DNA from: Campanula takesimana
Lineage: Eukaryota; Streptophyta; Magnoliopsida; Asterales; Campanulaceae
DNA length: 64,000 nucleotides
Reading direction: 5' to 3'
NCBI GenBank assembly: GCA_026119855.1
Contig: JAOWBW010000595.1
Location: 741,571 to 805,570 of the forward strand
Positions 21,600 through 32,353 of this stretch are shown here, one piece after another. The position numbers were made by a program, and so were the translations under genes. The notes beneath the pieces are model-generated. The model made no database searches. It was not told the DNA's origin and saw only the letters and a program-made list of their open reading frames with translations. Position 1 is the stretch's first letter. Each line of letters begins with the position of its first letter.

Positions 21600-24500
21600 A
21601 AGTTTTGTGCCAATATCTTAAGAAAATCCCAAATCAAAGAGTGGGAATAGAAAGTTTTGTGCCAATGATTAGTTGTTACCATAAGATTCTAGGTACGAAA
21701 AAAGCTACTCCAAGACAATTATGAGCAGCCAAAAGAACGAGAAAATTACATAAAGATAATCAATCTGAAGACATGCAAGATGTAATTTACTGCAGATTTG
21801 AAAAGGAAAAGACATGCCAAACTAACCAGTTCATAATTACTTTGCGTGGCAACACCAATTGCATTTGGGTCAGCATTTCGTGAACCATAAATGAAGTCCT
21901 TCAAATGGCCATCACTAATCAGAAAGTACCTCATTGCAAAGAAAAACATGTGAGGAGTGAATTTTGATCAAAATCCTTAACAAGACAAATCATTTCTGTC
22001 AAAAGTGTAAGCATGATGAATCAGTTGTTACCCTCCACACACAGAGAACAAGTTTAACAACTTTAATGCTTCAAAATTAAGTCTTACAACAAGCATGCAT
22101 AAATCATATGAATGCAGACATTTGCAGAATAGAAATGTAAAGGAATATGTGAAAAGGTTATGACTGAAACAAGCAGACAGGCAACATCACACATGAAAAG
22201 CCACTAGACTATTGATCTCAACATTCGTAGAAAACAGCAATTTATCACCATGACAAACAAGGAAAATAGAAAGTAATGTAGACATATAATCTGATGTGTC
22301 GGAGCACCATCTTCATTAATTCAATTGATTTCACTCAGAGTTCAAGACAACAATGTTAACCTGACAATGACTTCTTGTATTAGCAGACAGAGAGGATGCA
22401 AGCTACTTCAAACTAGGCATAATCTTTTCCAAGATAATCAAAGTCAACGATTTTGCTTCAACAATCATGAGGTGACAAGCAAAAAATTAAACACGTTACA
22501 GGGACAGCAGACAAAAACTCTGCGACTGTGCGAATATATAAGATAATGTACTTTACGAGTAAAGGCAATCCAATAATTTAAATAGTCATTCTGGTGCATA
22601 AGCAGACATACAGGTCATGGATATTCTGTACATACAGAATATGAGCAAGAGCCAATCCAATAATTTTAAATAGTCATTCTGGTGCATAAGCAAAGACAAC
22701 GTGTTGCAAACAGTTGATTTGAATAATGATAAATCGCCCACAACAAGAACGCAAGTCATTTTACTGATACCGAATATCAAATGCTTTAATAATTTGACTT
22801 GCTAAGCAAAACAAGTGGTACTTGCATGCAGAAAACGAACCAATATAACTACAGCTCACACAAATAAGAATACGACAGTAACTATAGAAATAGTGAAGTA
22901 AGATAAACAGGTATTGAAATAAACAAGGGTAATATAGCAATTCCATGCTTGATCACTACTAGATACGTACAAAAGCCAGAATAGTGTCGCTAGGACTCTC
23001 TTAATACATCTCCATTTCTGAGGTGTAAAATAGAACTACAACTGAAGTGTCTTTAAACAAGCGTTTTGCAACAAGTGGCAGCCATAAACTTCTTTGTAAG
23101 AAAATCAACTTCAAGAATCATCATTTGGTGCACAGTACATAATTAAAGGTGAAACACTCTGTAGGAAGAACAAACGTTGCACTTGATCTGTTTGTGTAGT
23201 ATTTACATCTTGTTTATGGCACTAGCTTATTATCTTGTTCCCTTTTACTAGTCATGATTGGAAGAAGTATGACAATAGAAAAAGTAAGCTAAAGGCAGTT
23301 CACGCAATACCAACCTGAGTTAACTGCGAATTATTTGGACCAGAACCATACAAGGAATGTTCTTCATCTTTAACTTGTCTTGCAAGGCATTGTAGGAGGA
23401 TCTTCGTAATCATTACTCTGCAGGGGTATCCTCTTAAATATTCCCAGTCTAAGTAAGATAAAAGATATGGGAAACAGAGTTCTAATATGATGAGATTTGA
23501 TAAGAATCTTAACTAAGGTGAGAAGAAAAAAGTTTCATGGGATCCTTATAAAAGATATAATGAATAATATAAGGACGAGGCCTTGAAGGTTGAAACTAAA
23601 AAAACGTAAAGGAGGACTCAGAAAACCCAGTTAACAGGTAAAGAAGATAACAGATTAAGAGTTAAAAACCATAAGATACAAAACTAATTCGGATTTCTGA
23701 GACACGTCTTTTCATGCCCGGAGGCAACATTGAGGCTCCTGCTCCAGAAGTAAACTGAACGAGCAAACTATCTCCCAAACTACTAGCAAGAAGGAATAAT
23801 GAGCTTCCAACTGTTGAGATTCCTGTAAAGCCACCAGGAAACCTAATTAGAGAAAGTGAAAATATTACTCAAAAGAATGCTTCTTTATTCAAGTTAATAT
23901 ACAATGAATTCAGCTGAGCGATGTTAGTGCTAACACCTTAGTCTTGGAACTATCTAGCCTCTGCACTATCCTGAAAGTAAATGACCTTATCGGAAAGAGA
24001 AATCTGTGGAAGAATAGGCAAAAAATTATGCTCTATCAGGATGCTGTTAAATATCAAACAGGCCAACAACAACAACAAAGTCTTAGTCCCAAAATATCAA
24101 ACAGGCCAAAAAAAAAAATAATAAAAAAATAATAATAAATAACTCAGTGAGCACTTCAAGAAGTATCCAGGTGAGAGAAAATACTGAAGCAATTGGGGAG
24201 GGAAATTTTGCATCGATAGTCATTTGATGCCAACCTAAGAAGTTAAGGGCTAAAATAGAACTTCCATATTTGTTTTTCAGATATGTAGATTTTCTTAAGA
24301 TGTGACAAAATATGATAACACAACCAAAACTGAACTTAGGTTGGTAAAATTTGTTAGTCCCGTTAAAGGTAAGCAATAAATGTAGTTGTATGTTATGCCA
24401 TAATAACTACCAAATACTGTATATATACTTCCACAGAGTAACAGCAAAAAGTAATAGAAAATAGCAAACAATCACATTAGTTTAGTATAGTAAAGAAGAT

Positions 24501-24820
24501 GATGGGGAAAAGGTATTACGAGTATGATTTTATTAATTTCCAGCTTTCAGGTTTTTCCCTTGACTAATTTAGAAGAATTGAGAAACTAAAATTCAGTTAA
24601 TGTCCAACACTATAATTTTCGTGAAACCAAACCAAGTAAATTACTTGAAATACTAGCTGATAGAAGGTACCATAAAGTACATTTCATCCAAGTACCAACA
24701 GCAATCAATCAGTAAGAAACAAGTGTGAGCAGTAATAATTTGGTAATTCCCCTGTCCTTGCTGAAAGTGTGGCAACATCATTTGACAATCAAGTTGCACC
24801 AGCAGCACCAAGCTCAACAT

Positions 24821-24830
<10 letters not shown>
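21600..24830. repeat. Segmental tandem repeat, unit 2
   Basis: Same order of blocks as unit 1: RYFLIS block at 21820-21935 (here open: RYFLISDGHLKDFIYGSRN), GCAGACAGAGAGGATGCAAG at 22382, a GAGCAAGAG block duplicated at 22600 and 22650, W block at 23300-23410 (minus, ITKILLQCLARQVKDEEHSL), V block at 23690-23850 and T block at 23900-23975. The unit ends near a 26-base G run (24824-24849). Divergence between units is high, so the duplication is old. Confidence 0.65.
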
Positions 24831-24849
<19 letters not shown>

Positions 24850-24851
<2 letters not shown>

Positions 24852-25940
24852 AACACGCAAAATTAACCAGTTCATAACTACTTTTGGTGGCAACACCAGT
24901 TGCATTTGGGTAAGCATTAATTCGTAAACCACATACAAAGTCCTTCAAATGGCCATCATTAACCAGAATACCTCACTGCAAAGAAGAACATGTGAATAAG
25001 TTTGATAGGAATCCTTAACAAGACGAATCTTTTCTCTCTTCTTTTTTTGTCAAAATTAAAAACATGATGGAACAGTTGTTACCACACACACACACATACA
25101 CATAGAGATAAACTGTTTTACAAGTTTAATGCTTTAAAAACTGTGTCTTATGACAAGCATGCATTAAACTTATGAATGCATACATTTGCAGAATATAAAT
25201 ATAAAGGGAATGTGTAAAAATCATATGACTGGAACAAGCAGACAAGCAACATCACACTGGACGCCACAAGACTATTGATCTCTACATTCACAGAGAACAG
25301 CAAGTTATCACCAAGACAAACAAGGAACATCAATCAGACATATAGTCTGAAGTGTCCGCGCACCATCTACATTGATGCAATTGATTTCACATATAGAGTA
25401 CAAGATAACGATGTCAACTTGACAGTGACTTCTTATATTAGCAGACAGAGAGGATACAAGCTACCTCAAATTAGATATAATCTTTCCAATAAAAAAGCAG
25501 TGTCCAATCTTTTTGCAACAAGTGGCTGATGTAAGCTTCTTGGTAAACAATTCAGCTTCTAAAATCATAAGGTAACAAACATTGGAAGATGTAAGACAAC
25601 ACAAAAGTAAGCTAAGGCAGTTCACGCAATACCAACCTGAGCAGGATGTGGATTATTTGGATCAGAACCATACAAGGACAGTTCTTCATCATCAATCATG
25701 TCTTGCAAGGCATCGGAGGACGATATTCCTAATCATTTCACTGCAGGGGTATCATGTTAACTATCCCTAACCTAAGTGAGATAAAAAGATAAGGGAAATA
25801 GAGTTCTAATAGGATGAGTTTTATTAAAAGAATCTTGCTTAAGGCGAGAAGACAACAATTTCCGTGATCCTAAAAAAAAACATGTAAGAAAACAATTGGT
25901 ATTTTGATGATATCCAGTTGACATTGACACATAATAAATC
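24850..25940. repeat. Segmental tandem repeat, unit 3 (partial)
   Basis: It contains the RYFLIS block (24860-24985, frame broken), the AACAAGACGAATC block (25018), GCAGACAGAGAGGATACAAG (25441) and the W block (25630-25740, minus LQDMIDDEELSLYGSDPNNP), then stops. V and T blocks are absent. Confidence 0.6.
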
Positions 25941-25949
25941 ATATAAGAA

Positions 25950-26360
25950 CAAGGCCCTACATACTCAGTTGTCTTAGACGAGGGTATTTCCCCAAAAAGT
26001 AGCCGAAATCTAATAATATTCTTAAAGAGGACAGTCTTTTTTGTTTATTTCCCTCAAGTTGAGACAGTGGAATGCTTATTCCCCAAAAGCCCCTAGTTTT
26101 TTTAATGAAATAAATTACCCCTCTTAACGCAAGCCCTAAAAATTCGATCGCCCTCCCTTTCCTCATCATTTTGATTCTCCCCTTCTTGCTTATTGGGTTT
26201 GGGTTATGGGCTTTAAGGTTTAGGGGTTTAATGGTTGGGGTTTTAGGGTTTGAGGGATTTGGGTGTGGGTTTAGTGTTTTCAGGTTGGAATTTAGATGAA
26301 ATAAAAAAAAATGTCATCCATTTTTCAAGAATTAATGTTTAGCAGATGGGCTTTTGAGGA
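25950..26360. repeat. Inverted-repeat insertion with degenerate telomere-like tract
   Basis: Ends resembling GAGGGTATTTCCCCAAAAAG and CTTTTGAGGAAATGTCTC are inverted, suggesting a decayed TIR element. From about 26206 to 26285 the plus strand is a run of imperfect TTTAGGG-like heptamers (GGTTTAGGGGTTTAATGG, GGTTTTAGGGTTTGAGGG). This could be an interstitial telomeric remnant or simple GT-rich decay. Confidence 0.4.
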
Positions 26361-26547
26361 AATGTCTCAAAAAATAACATCCAAGTGAGGGAGGAAACAC
26401 TGAAATCAACTGGGGGAAGTATGCAAGACAAAATTCTTTAACAGTTGAAGAGATTCAAGTTTAAGCTGATAAAATACCACCTATGAAAGAGGAATTGACA
26501 ATCAAGTACAACTATTATGAAAAACCACAGAGAGTAAAATGTGCTTA

Positions 26548-26740
26548 CCTCTGACCATTTGAGAGAGATTGAACGGAATTAATCGGGAGGACGTTGATAT
26601 ATAGTAATATGCCATAAGCGGAATCGGGACGGCAGGTAGGCGTCGGGTTCGCCCGTGGTGGAATGGGTGATGACTGAAGATGAAGCCGATTACGCTCTGC
26701 TCCTGCTATTTTATAAGAAGAGTCGGCGTTGGCATCACGC
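26548..26740 (-). other. Possible first exon and promoter of a minus-strand gene
   Basis: On the minus strand an unusually GC-rich patch (CACCACGGGCGAACCCGACG) is followed by two ATGs and ends at a good donor (GGTCAGAG/GTAAGC at 26548). The frame from the first ATG reads MAYYYISTSSRLIPFNLS. The candidate exons at 16.7-25.7 kb lie downstream on the same strand, so this could be the 5' end of a decayed multi-exon gene. No family was recognised. Confidence 0.3.
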
Positions 26741-26967
26741 TAATCGGATTTTTTAGCCGTTACATTACCGCGTATTATTATTTTCTACGCGGTCTCAAAC
26801 CTTTTTTTTTTTTTTTTTTTTAATAATTCTAGAATAAAATAAATTATCTACTACCTGATTTCACTTTTAATGATTATAATAAATGAATATTTATCAAACA
26901 TTGATGACTCTATAATTTATTTTTGCAATATATATAATTTTTATAATAAATGAAATCACGGAAGATT

Positions 26968-27684
26968 TTTTATTTTTTTTTGAAATAAGACACTACTTCA
27001 ATTGCATTAATAATAAAAATAGAGACGGCACTCCATAAATGCCAGAGGCTCACCCCAAATATTCATAATACACACATTTCTTAACCTACAACAATGATAA
27101 TTTCGAATTAAATCTTGAAACATACATATCCTACTCGAAGAAAAACTTAGAAACTGCCTCAAGTCGACATTCAACAAATCCCTCGTCAGATAATATTTGG
27201 CGTTGAGTACTTGATATGTAGAATCCGGGTCGGCGAATAATCGTCCGCCAAACATTCCAAAACCCTCGAAATATCTTTGTGCAGGAAGAACAATGGTATC
27301 CTTTTTGTGTTGAGATGATGTGAGATGCGTCATTGAAAACTGAATTGCAATTGTACGGTACAAAAACAAAAAACAAAACAACAAACACAGACTCTCAACT
27401 ACGGAGAGAAATCAACGGCTCTCACAAAGGAGAGAAAGCAAAGGCTCTCATAAAAGAGAGAAATTTATTAAACATCAAATTAAAAAAAGCACAAAAAAAC
27501 TGAAAATTAATCCCTAATTTTGCATTTACTAATTAACAAATTGTCAAATAATAAATGCAAAATTTGAAATATTATTGAGTAAGCAAATCAAAATAAGAAG
27601 AATTGAATGAGAATCAATAAGAAAGAAGATCTTGATTTAATCAAAGAAGAAGAAATTGGTTTGGATCAAGGAAGTTTTGAAGAA
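26968..27684 (-). mobile_element. Non-autonomous LINE-derived retroposon, copy 2
   Basis: It is flanked by an imperfect duplication AAATCACGGAAGATTT / AAATCACGAAAGATTT (about 26953-26967 and 27685-27700), with the poly-A (as T run) at the low-coordinate side. It shares with copy 1 the 5' stem-loop region, the CTCTC...GAGAGCC units (three here, four there) and the LINE RT C-terminal remnant (RRLFADPDSTYQVLNAKYY). It has about 120 bases (27225-27345) missing from copy 1 and about 30 more at the 5' end, so it is closer to the founder. Confidence 0.82.
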
Positions 27685-27982
27685 AAATCACGAAAGATTT
27701 AATAAAAGTCAAATGAGACAAAAAATTTCAAACTATAATTCTCTCTCTTTTTTTTAAACGAACATAACAAAACGGCTTTAAACTTTCAAATCCCTCATTT
27801 ACATGTAAAAAACGGCTTTAATGATTGAGAAAAAATAGTTTTCCATATTTGACTTACTCTATCACAACATGTTTTCAATATTTCTACATTTATGATAATT
27901 TTTATTAAAATTTTTTTGAAAGGAGGCCTAATATATTTTTTTCCTACACATAATATTAAACAAATCATAAATAATAGAAAAA
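27685..27982. other. AT-rich intergenic, nothing recognised
   Basis: Low-complexity AT-rich DNA with short direct repeats (AACGGCTTTAA at about 27771 and 27810). No coding frame, RNA gene or element boundary could be supported. Confidence 0.5.
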
Positions 27983-29532
27983 GGGCAAATTGCATTTTAG
28001 GCCCCAAAGTTTGGGGGTGTTCCCAAGTTGGGCTCTAAAGTATCTCCGTTAGCATTTTGGGCCCCAAAGTTGTCATTTCTTGTCGAGTTAGGGTTTTTAA
28101 CCAATTTTGTTACAAAAACCAGTTAAATAGGCACGTGCCACGCACATGCCACTTAACGGAGGATAATTTGAAATGATATTTAAAACTTAAGGGGCTAAGT
28201 GATATAAATTAAAAGTGGGGGAAAACAAATAAAATCAACCCCCAAATAAAACCCCACCTCCCACCCCCTGTGACGTTAATCCCCTTCTCTCCCCGGTCTC
28301 TCTCCCTTCCTCACCTCCGACCTCTTCTCCGATGACGTTATCTCTCTCTACCTCCGTTCATGCTCCGGCCACCTCTCCCTTCCCACCTCCGGCTATCCCT
28401 CCGAGCACTCTCTCATCCTCCGACGACTTTTTTGAACACTCCTCCGACCAATCCATTACCTCTGGGCCACCTCTTACGCCGGCGTTCATTGCCGTCCAAG
28501 TCAGATCTACCTAAACCCTAGCCCGATCTTCTCCTATCTGCAGCGAAGATCACCATTTTCGCCGCCAAACTCGAAGTAAGAACCAAGAACCAAGCCTGGT
28601 TATCGTCTCCGGTATACAAACCAGATCCGATCGTCTTCTCCGGCGATCTCTTTTTCCGCCCTATGAATATTAATCTTCTTCGCACCAAGTTGATCTTCAC
28701 CACGCCTCCGATCTGTCCATCTCTCAATTGCTCCAGGTTTTGATCGGAGAGATAAGGGGTGGTTGGTTATTTGGTTTTTTTTTCAATTATTGTTGTTTCT
28801 TTTTTTCTGTTGGGAAATTTGATGGAGATGGCACAGCCCTGATGGGTGGTGGTACCTAACTGTGATGGGTGAAGGTGGTCGACTGGCGGTGGCGACGGTG
28901 ACGGCAGTCATGGTGATTGGTGCTGGTGGTTGATTTTTTTTTTTTTTTTTGAAACATGCTGGTGGTTGAAGTTAGAAAAAGTGATGATATTTAAAATTGG
29001 TGATGAAAATATATTCTTTTTGCTAAATATATAAATGAGAATAATATTCTTTTTGAATTCAAAAGTTGTTGTTTTTTTTAAAAAAATAAAAATAAATTAA
29101 AAAATTTTGCTAGTAGCAATTTTAAATTATTTTTACATTTTATTCATCAAAGTAATATTTATTCATAGTTTTTTTTAAAAAAAAATTTGAGCAAAAAATA
29201 TTTTAATATTTAAGGCCATTAAATTTTCTTTATATAAATGTTATTATTTTTAAAAAGGTTAATTATTTGGAAAATAACTTTTAATATTAAAGCCCATTAA
29301 ATTTAAGAATGTGCAGTAAACCCCCTATAAGTTAGATTAATTTCAAATTATCCACCGTTAGGTGGCATGTGCGTGACACGTGCCTATTTAACTGGTTTTT
29401 GTAACAAAATTGGTTAAAAACCCTAACTCGACAAAATATGACAACTTCGGGGCCCAAAATGCTAACGGAGATACTTTAGAGCCCAACTTGGGAACACCCC
29501 CCAAACTTTGGGGCCTAAAATGCAATTTTCCC
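27983..29532. mobile_element. Mutator-like TIR element, non-autonomous
   Basis: The terminal inverted repeats are about 200 bases (27983-28180 and about 29330-29532), starting GGGCAAATTGCATTTTAGGC. They contain GGGCCCCAAAGTTGTCAT and GGCACGTGCCACGCACATGC. The flanks TAGAAAAA (27975-27982) and TAGAGAAAA (29533-29541) may be a decayed 8-9 base duplication. There is no transposase. The interior (28200-28800) is GC-rich and gene-like, unlike the AT-rich remainder. Confidence 0.8.
28332..28514 (+). pseudogene. Possible captured first-exon fragment inside the Mutator-like element
   Basis: After a CT-rich leader (TCTCCCCGGTCTCTCTCCC) an ATG opens a 60-codon frame rich in Ser, Pro and Thr (SPFPPPAIPPSTLSSSDDFF). 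Composition and layout resemble the 5' UTR and start of a host gene captured by a Pack-MULE. I do not recognise the product and no intron or domain is visible. It could be chance. Confidence 0.3.
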
Positions 29533-29675
29533 TAGAGAAAATGAAAAGTCTTTAATGCCATTGTTGAACTATGAGTTTTTTTTTTTTTTTTTATCTATAT
29601 ATTATAAGCTCAGTAGTTCATTAATTAAAACTCCATTGCTTTGTTTAAATCGAAAGTCAGATAATTAAAACCTCA

Positions 29676-30371
29676 CAAAATCTTGTAAAAAACGTGTTTT
29701 ACACTAATTATGTGTAAAACGTGTTTTTCAAATAACGGCTTAAGAGGGATTAAAAGACGCGGTGGCAATTTTGTAAATAAGTGGAACTCATGAAAATCTC
29801 AGCAGACACATTTTAAAACAAGAGGAGGCATTTTTCAATACTTCACAGCAAGCATATTTTAACTCTAGAGGAGACACTTTTTTAGAGCAGACATGTTTTA
29901 ACTCTAGAGGAGGCACTTTTTTTGAACTTTTAACAGTGCCTTTTTTGAGAAAAAATAAGTGCCTGCTCTAGTTAAAAAATGTGCCTCCTGCAGTTTCAAA
30001 ACACGCCTCCTCCAGTTTCAAAACATGCCTCCTGAGATTTTTTTGAAGTTTTAACATTGTCTTTTTTAAAGAAAAAAAATGCCTGCTCTAGTTTAAAAAT
30101 ATGCCTCCTCCAGTTTTAAAATTTAGAAGTGCCTCTTTGAAAAAAATATCTGTTATGGTTTTACAAAGTGCCTGATGTGGAGTTTCAAAAATATGCCTCC
30201 TTCAGTTTCATAATATGCCTCTTGCAGTTTTAAAATATGCCTCCTGAGATTTCATAAGTTTCAAATATTTACACTTATGCCACCGCGTCTCTTAAACCCT
30301 ACTTGCCGTTATTAATAAAACACGTTTTACACTAAGCCTAGTGTAAAACGCGTTTTACAAGAGACTTACTC
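29676..30371. mobile_element. TIR element with 11-base target duplication and TGCCTCC repeats
   Basis: The direct repeat TTAAAACCTCA (29665-29675 and 30372-30382) flanks inverted ends sharing TCTTGTAAAA, TTTTACACTA, GTGTAAAACG, AATAACGGC and GACGCGGTGGCA. The interior has about ten units of TGCCTCCTNCAGTTTNAAAA type (29960-30250) and inverse-strand relatives (GAGGAGGCA, 29820-29920). No ORF. Probably a Mutator-like MITE. Confidence 0.72.
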
Positions 30372-30400
30372 TTAAAACCTCAGATCGAACATTCATAATA

Positions 30401-31166
30401 CTAGCGGGTAACCCGTGCTCTGCACGGGAAACCAATACTATATCTTAAAAATAATATTTTAACTATAGTTAACTAATATAGTAATTATCATTTTAACTAA
30501 AAATATTAATAATAATAATTAATCTATATAATTACTATTATTATAATTAAATAATATTATTGATAATAGCAATGATTAATTTATATAATAATTATTATAA
30601 TTATTATAATAAACTAATACTATTAATAGTAATAGTTAATAGATATAGTAACTATTATGATTAATTAATAATTTAACTTATATAATAACTATTATAATTA
30701 ACTAATACTAATAATAGTAATAGTTAATGTATATAGCCTATTTATAGTTAACTAATACTATTAATAGTAAAAACTAACTAATAAAGTAACTATTATAGTT
30801 AACTAATACTATTAATAGTAACAATTAACTTATATAGTAACTATTATAGTTAACTAATACTATTAATAGTAATAGTTAACTAATATATTAACTATTATAG
30901 TTAAGTAATACTATTAATAGTAATAGTTAACTTGTATAGTAACTATTATAGTTAACTATTACTATTAATAGTAATAGTTAACTCATATCATAACTATTAT
31001 TATGAGCTAATAGTATTAGCTAATAATGAGAATATCAAAAGTCACACACTTTTAGGATAGTGATGATGTGGCATCACGAAATGCAGGATTCTTCCATGAT
31101 TTGTCCACGTGGCATCACCACATCTCTCTTCACCAACTTTAATATATATATATATATATATATAGA
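30401..31166 (-). mobile_element. Helitron 1 (non-autonomous)
   Basis: On the minus strand it starts TC followed by a TA run (31166 downward) after an A. It ends CCGTGCAGAGCACGGGTTAC then CCGCTAG before T: a GC hairpin about ten bases before the CTAG terminus, inserted between A and T. The body has about seven units of roughly 50 bases containing TACTATTAATAGTA and AGTTAACTA, themselves near-palindromic (30600-31000). Close relatives are at 52014 and 54563. Confidence 0.85.
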
Positions 31167-31302
31167 TTTGATCAATAAAGATCAAATTGGTAGATGCTTG
31201 TTTAGTGGACTTATTGCTTTGTGTATACTGTACATAAACGTAGTCCTTAATTTTAGGATAAATACAAAAAATTGGGATTTTTTTTTTATTTAGAAAGTGG
31301 TA

Positions 31303-31544
31303 CTCCCTCCGCCTCAGAATAAGGTTCTTACTTTTCTTTTTGGTTTATCCCAGACCAAGATTCTTAGTTGCTTTATTACTTAAAATGAACCATGGGACCC
31401 ACTTGTCATTCTCACGACAAAAACCACCTACTCACGTTATCTCTCCTACTTTCTCTTACTTACTTTTTCATACTCATAACATTTACTTTTTTTTTAATCT
31501 CCGTGTAAAGCCAAACTAAGAACCTTAGTTTGGGACGGAGGGAG
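31303..31544. mobile_element. Stowaway-like MITE 11
   Basis: CTCCCTCCGCCTCAGAATAA and TTTGGGACGGAGGGAG are inverted and TA-flanked. AAGGTTCTTA subfamily, as at 105-420. Confidence 0.85.
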
Positions 31545-31919
31545 TATAATGCTTCAAATTTGGTAAATAAAAGTATTAAGTTAGAAAATGTTAGCGATTC
31601 TTTTTATGAAAATGTTTAAATTAAAAATAGTTAACCCCTCCTAATCTGAGCGCATGCAACCTATGTTTGGCTTTTTAGCCATTTTAATCCTTTTGCCTTC
31701 AATTTTAACATTTTTATTTAAAAGAATCTTCAACTTAAACTTAAAAACTCTTTTTTCAATATCATATTTTTATGCTAACCCCAATACAAACACCATCGTA
31801 AACGCCGTCATCAATCGCCATTAACACACTACTGGCGCCACCATAACCACTGGTAACAACATCAAAACCACTTCCGATAATAACCACTATTATTATTATT
31901 ACTGACTCAAAGTTTTGAC

Positions 31920-32100
31920 CAAAGAGCTCTAGCTTAAGCGGTATCCGATGTTAACTTCTTATGCGGAGGTCTCGAGTTCAAATCCCGTTATTCATAATAA
32001 ATTATGGTAGTGCGGAAATCGAGTTTTTGATGGTGGAATTTGTACTTTGTTTGAGATTGAACGCAGGTGGGGAGTTGGTGGACCCATGGTAGCGGAGGAT
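31920..32100 (+). mobile_element. tRNA-derived SINE-like element
   Basis: It has an internal RNA polymerase III promoter: A box TAGCTTAAGCGG (31930-31941) and B box GGTCTCGAGTTCAAATCCC (31968-31986), about 26 bases apart. It does not fold as a normal tRNA cloverleaf. The body continues with unrelated sequence, as in plant SINEs. ATTCATAATAAATTA occurs just after the B box and again at about 32098. The 3' end and target duplication are uncertain. Confidence 0.6.
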
Positions 32101-32353
32101 TCATAATAAATTAACCAATATGTCATCACAAATTGATTTATCTTTTTATTTCCTAATATATTCATACAAAAATCCAGATGTTTGTTTACAGCCTACCTTG
32201 TTTATCAAATATAGGAGTATACTTTATTGAGTTGGTTTTGGGGGAAACTAGTTTCCTCCTAATGTTAAAAAAAGACCTGTTTTGATATAGGAGAAACCGG
32301 TTCATTAATAATTCCGGTTCAATAAGCTAATAAGTAGAACCGGTTAATGAATC

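Noticed and set aside
24824..24849. A 26-base G run as a functional G-quadruplex
   Set aside because: Homopolymer runs in repeats are prone to slippage and assembly artefact, and nothing near it suggests function.
19554..25529. Plus-strand frame conserved in the repeat units (VNLTVTSYISRQRGYKLPQI)
   Set aside because: It is similar in all units simply because the DNA is duplicated; the second copy lacks the same start and no family resemblance was found. The exon-like signals are on the minus strand.
26206..26285. True interstitial telomere
   Set aside because: Heptamers are imperfect and interrupted, with few exact TTTAGGG units; it is listed only as telomere-like.
31920..31995. A tRNA gene
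   Set aside because: A and B boxes are present but the sequence does not form an acceptor stem or anticodon arm; a SINE head explains it better.
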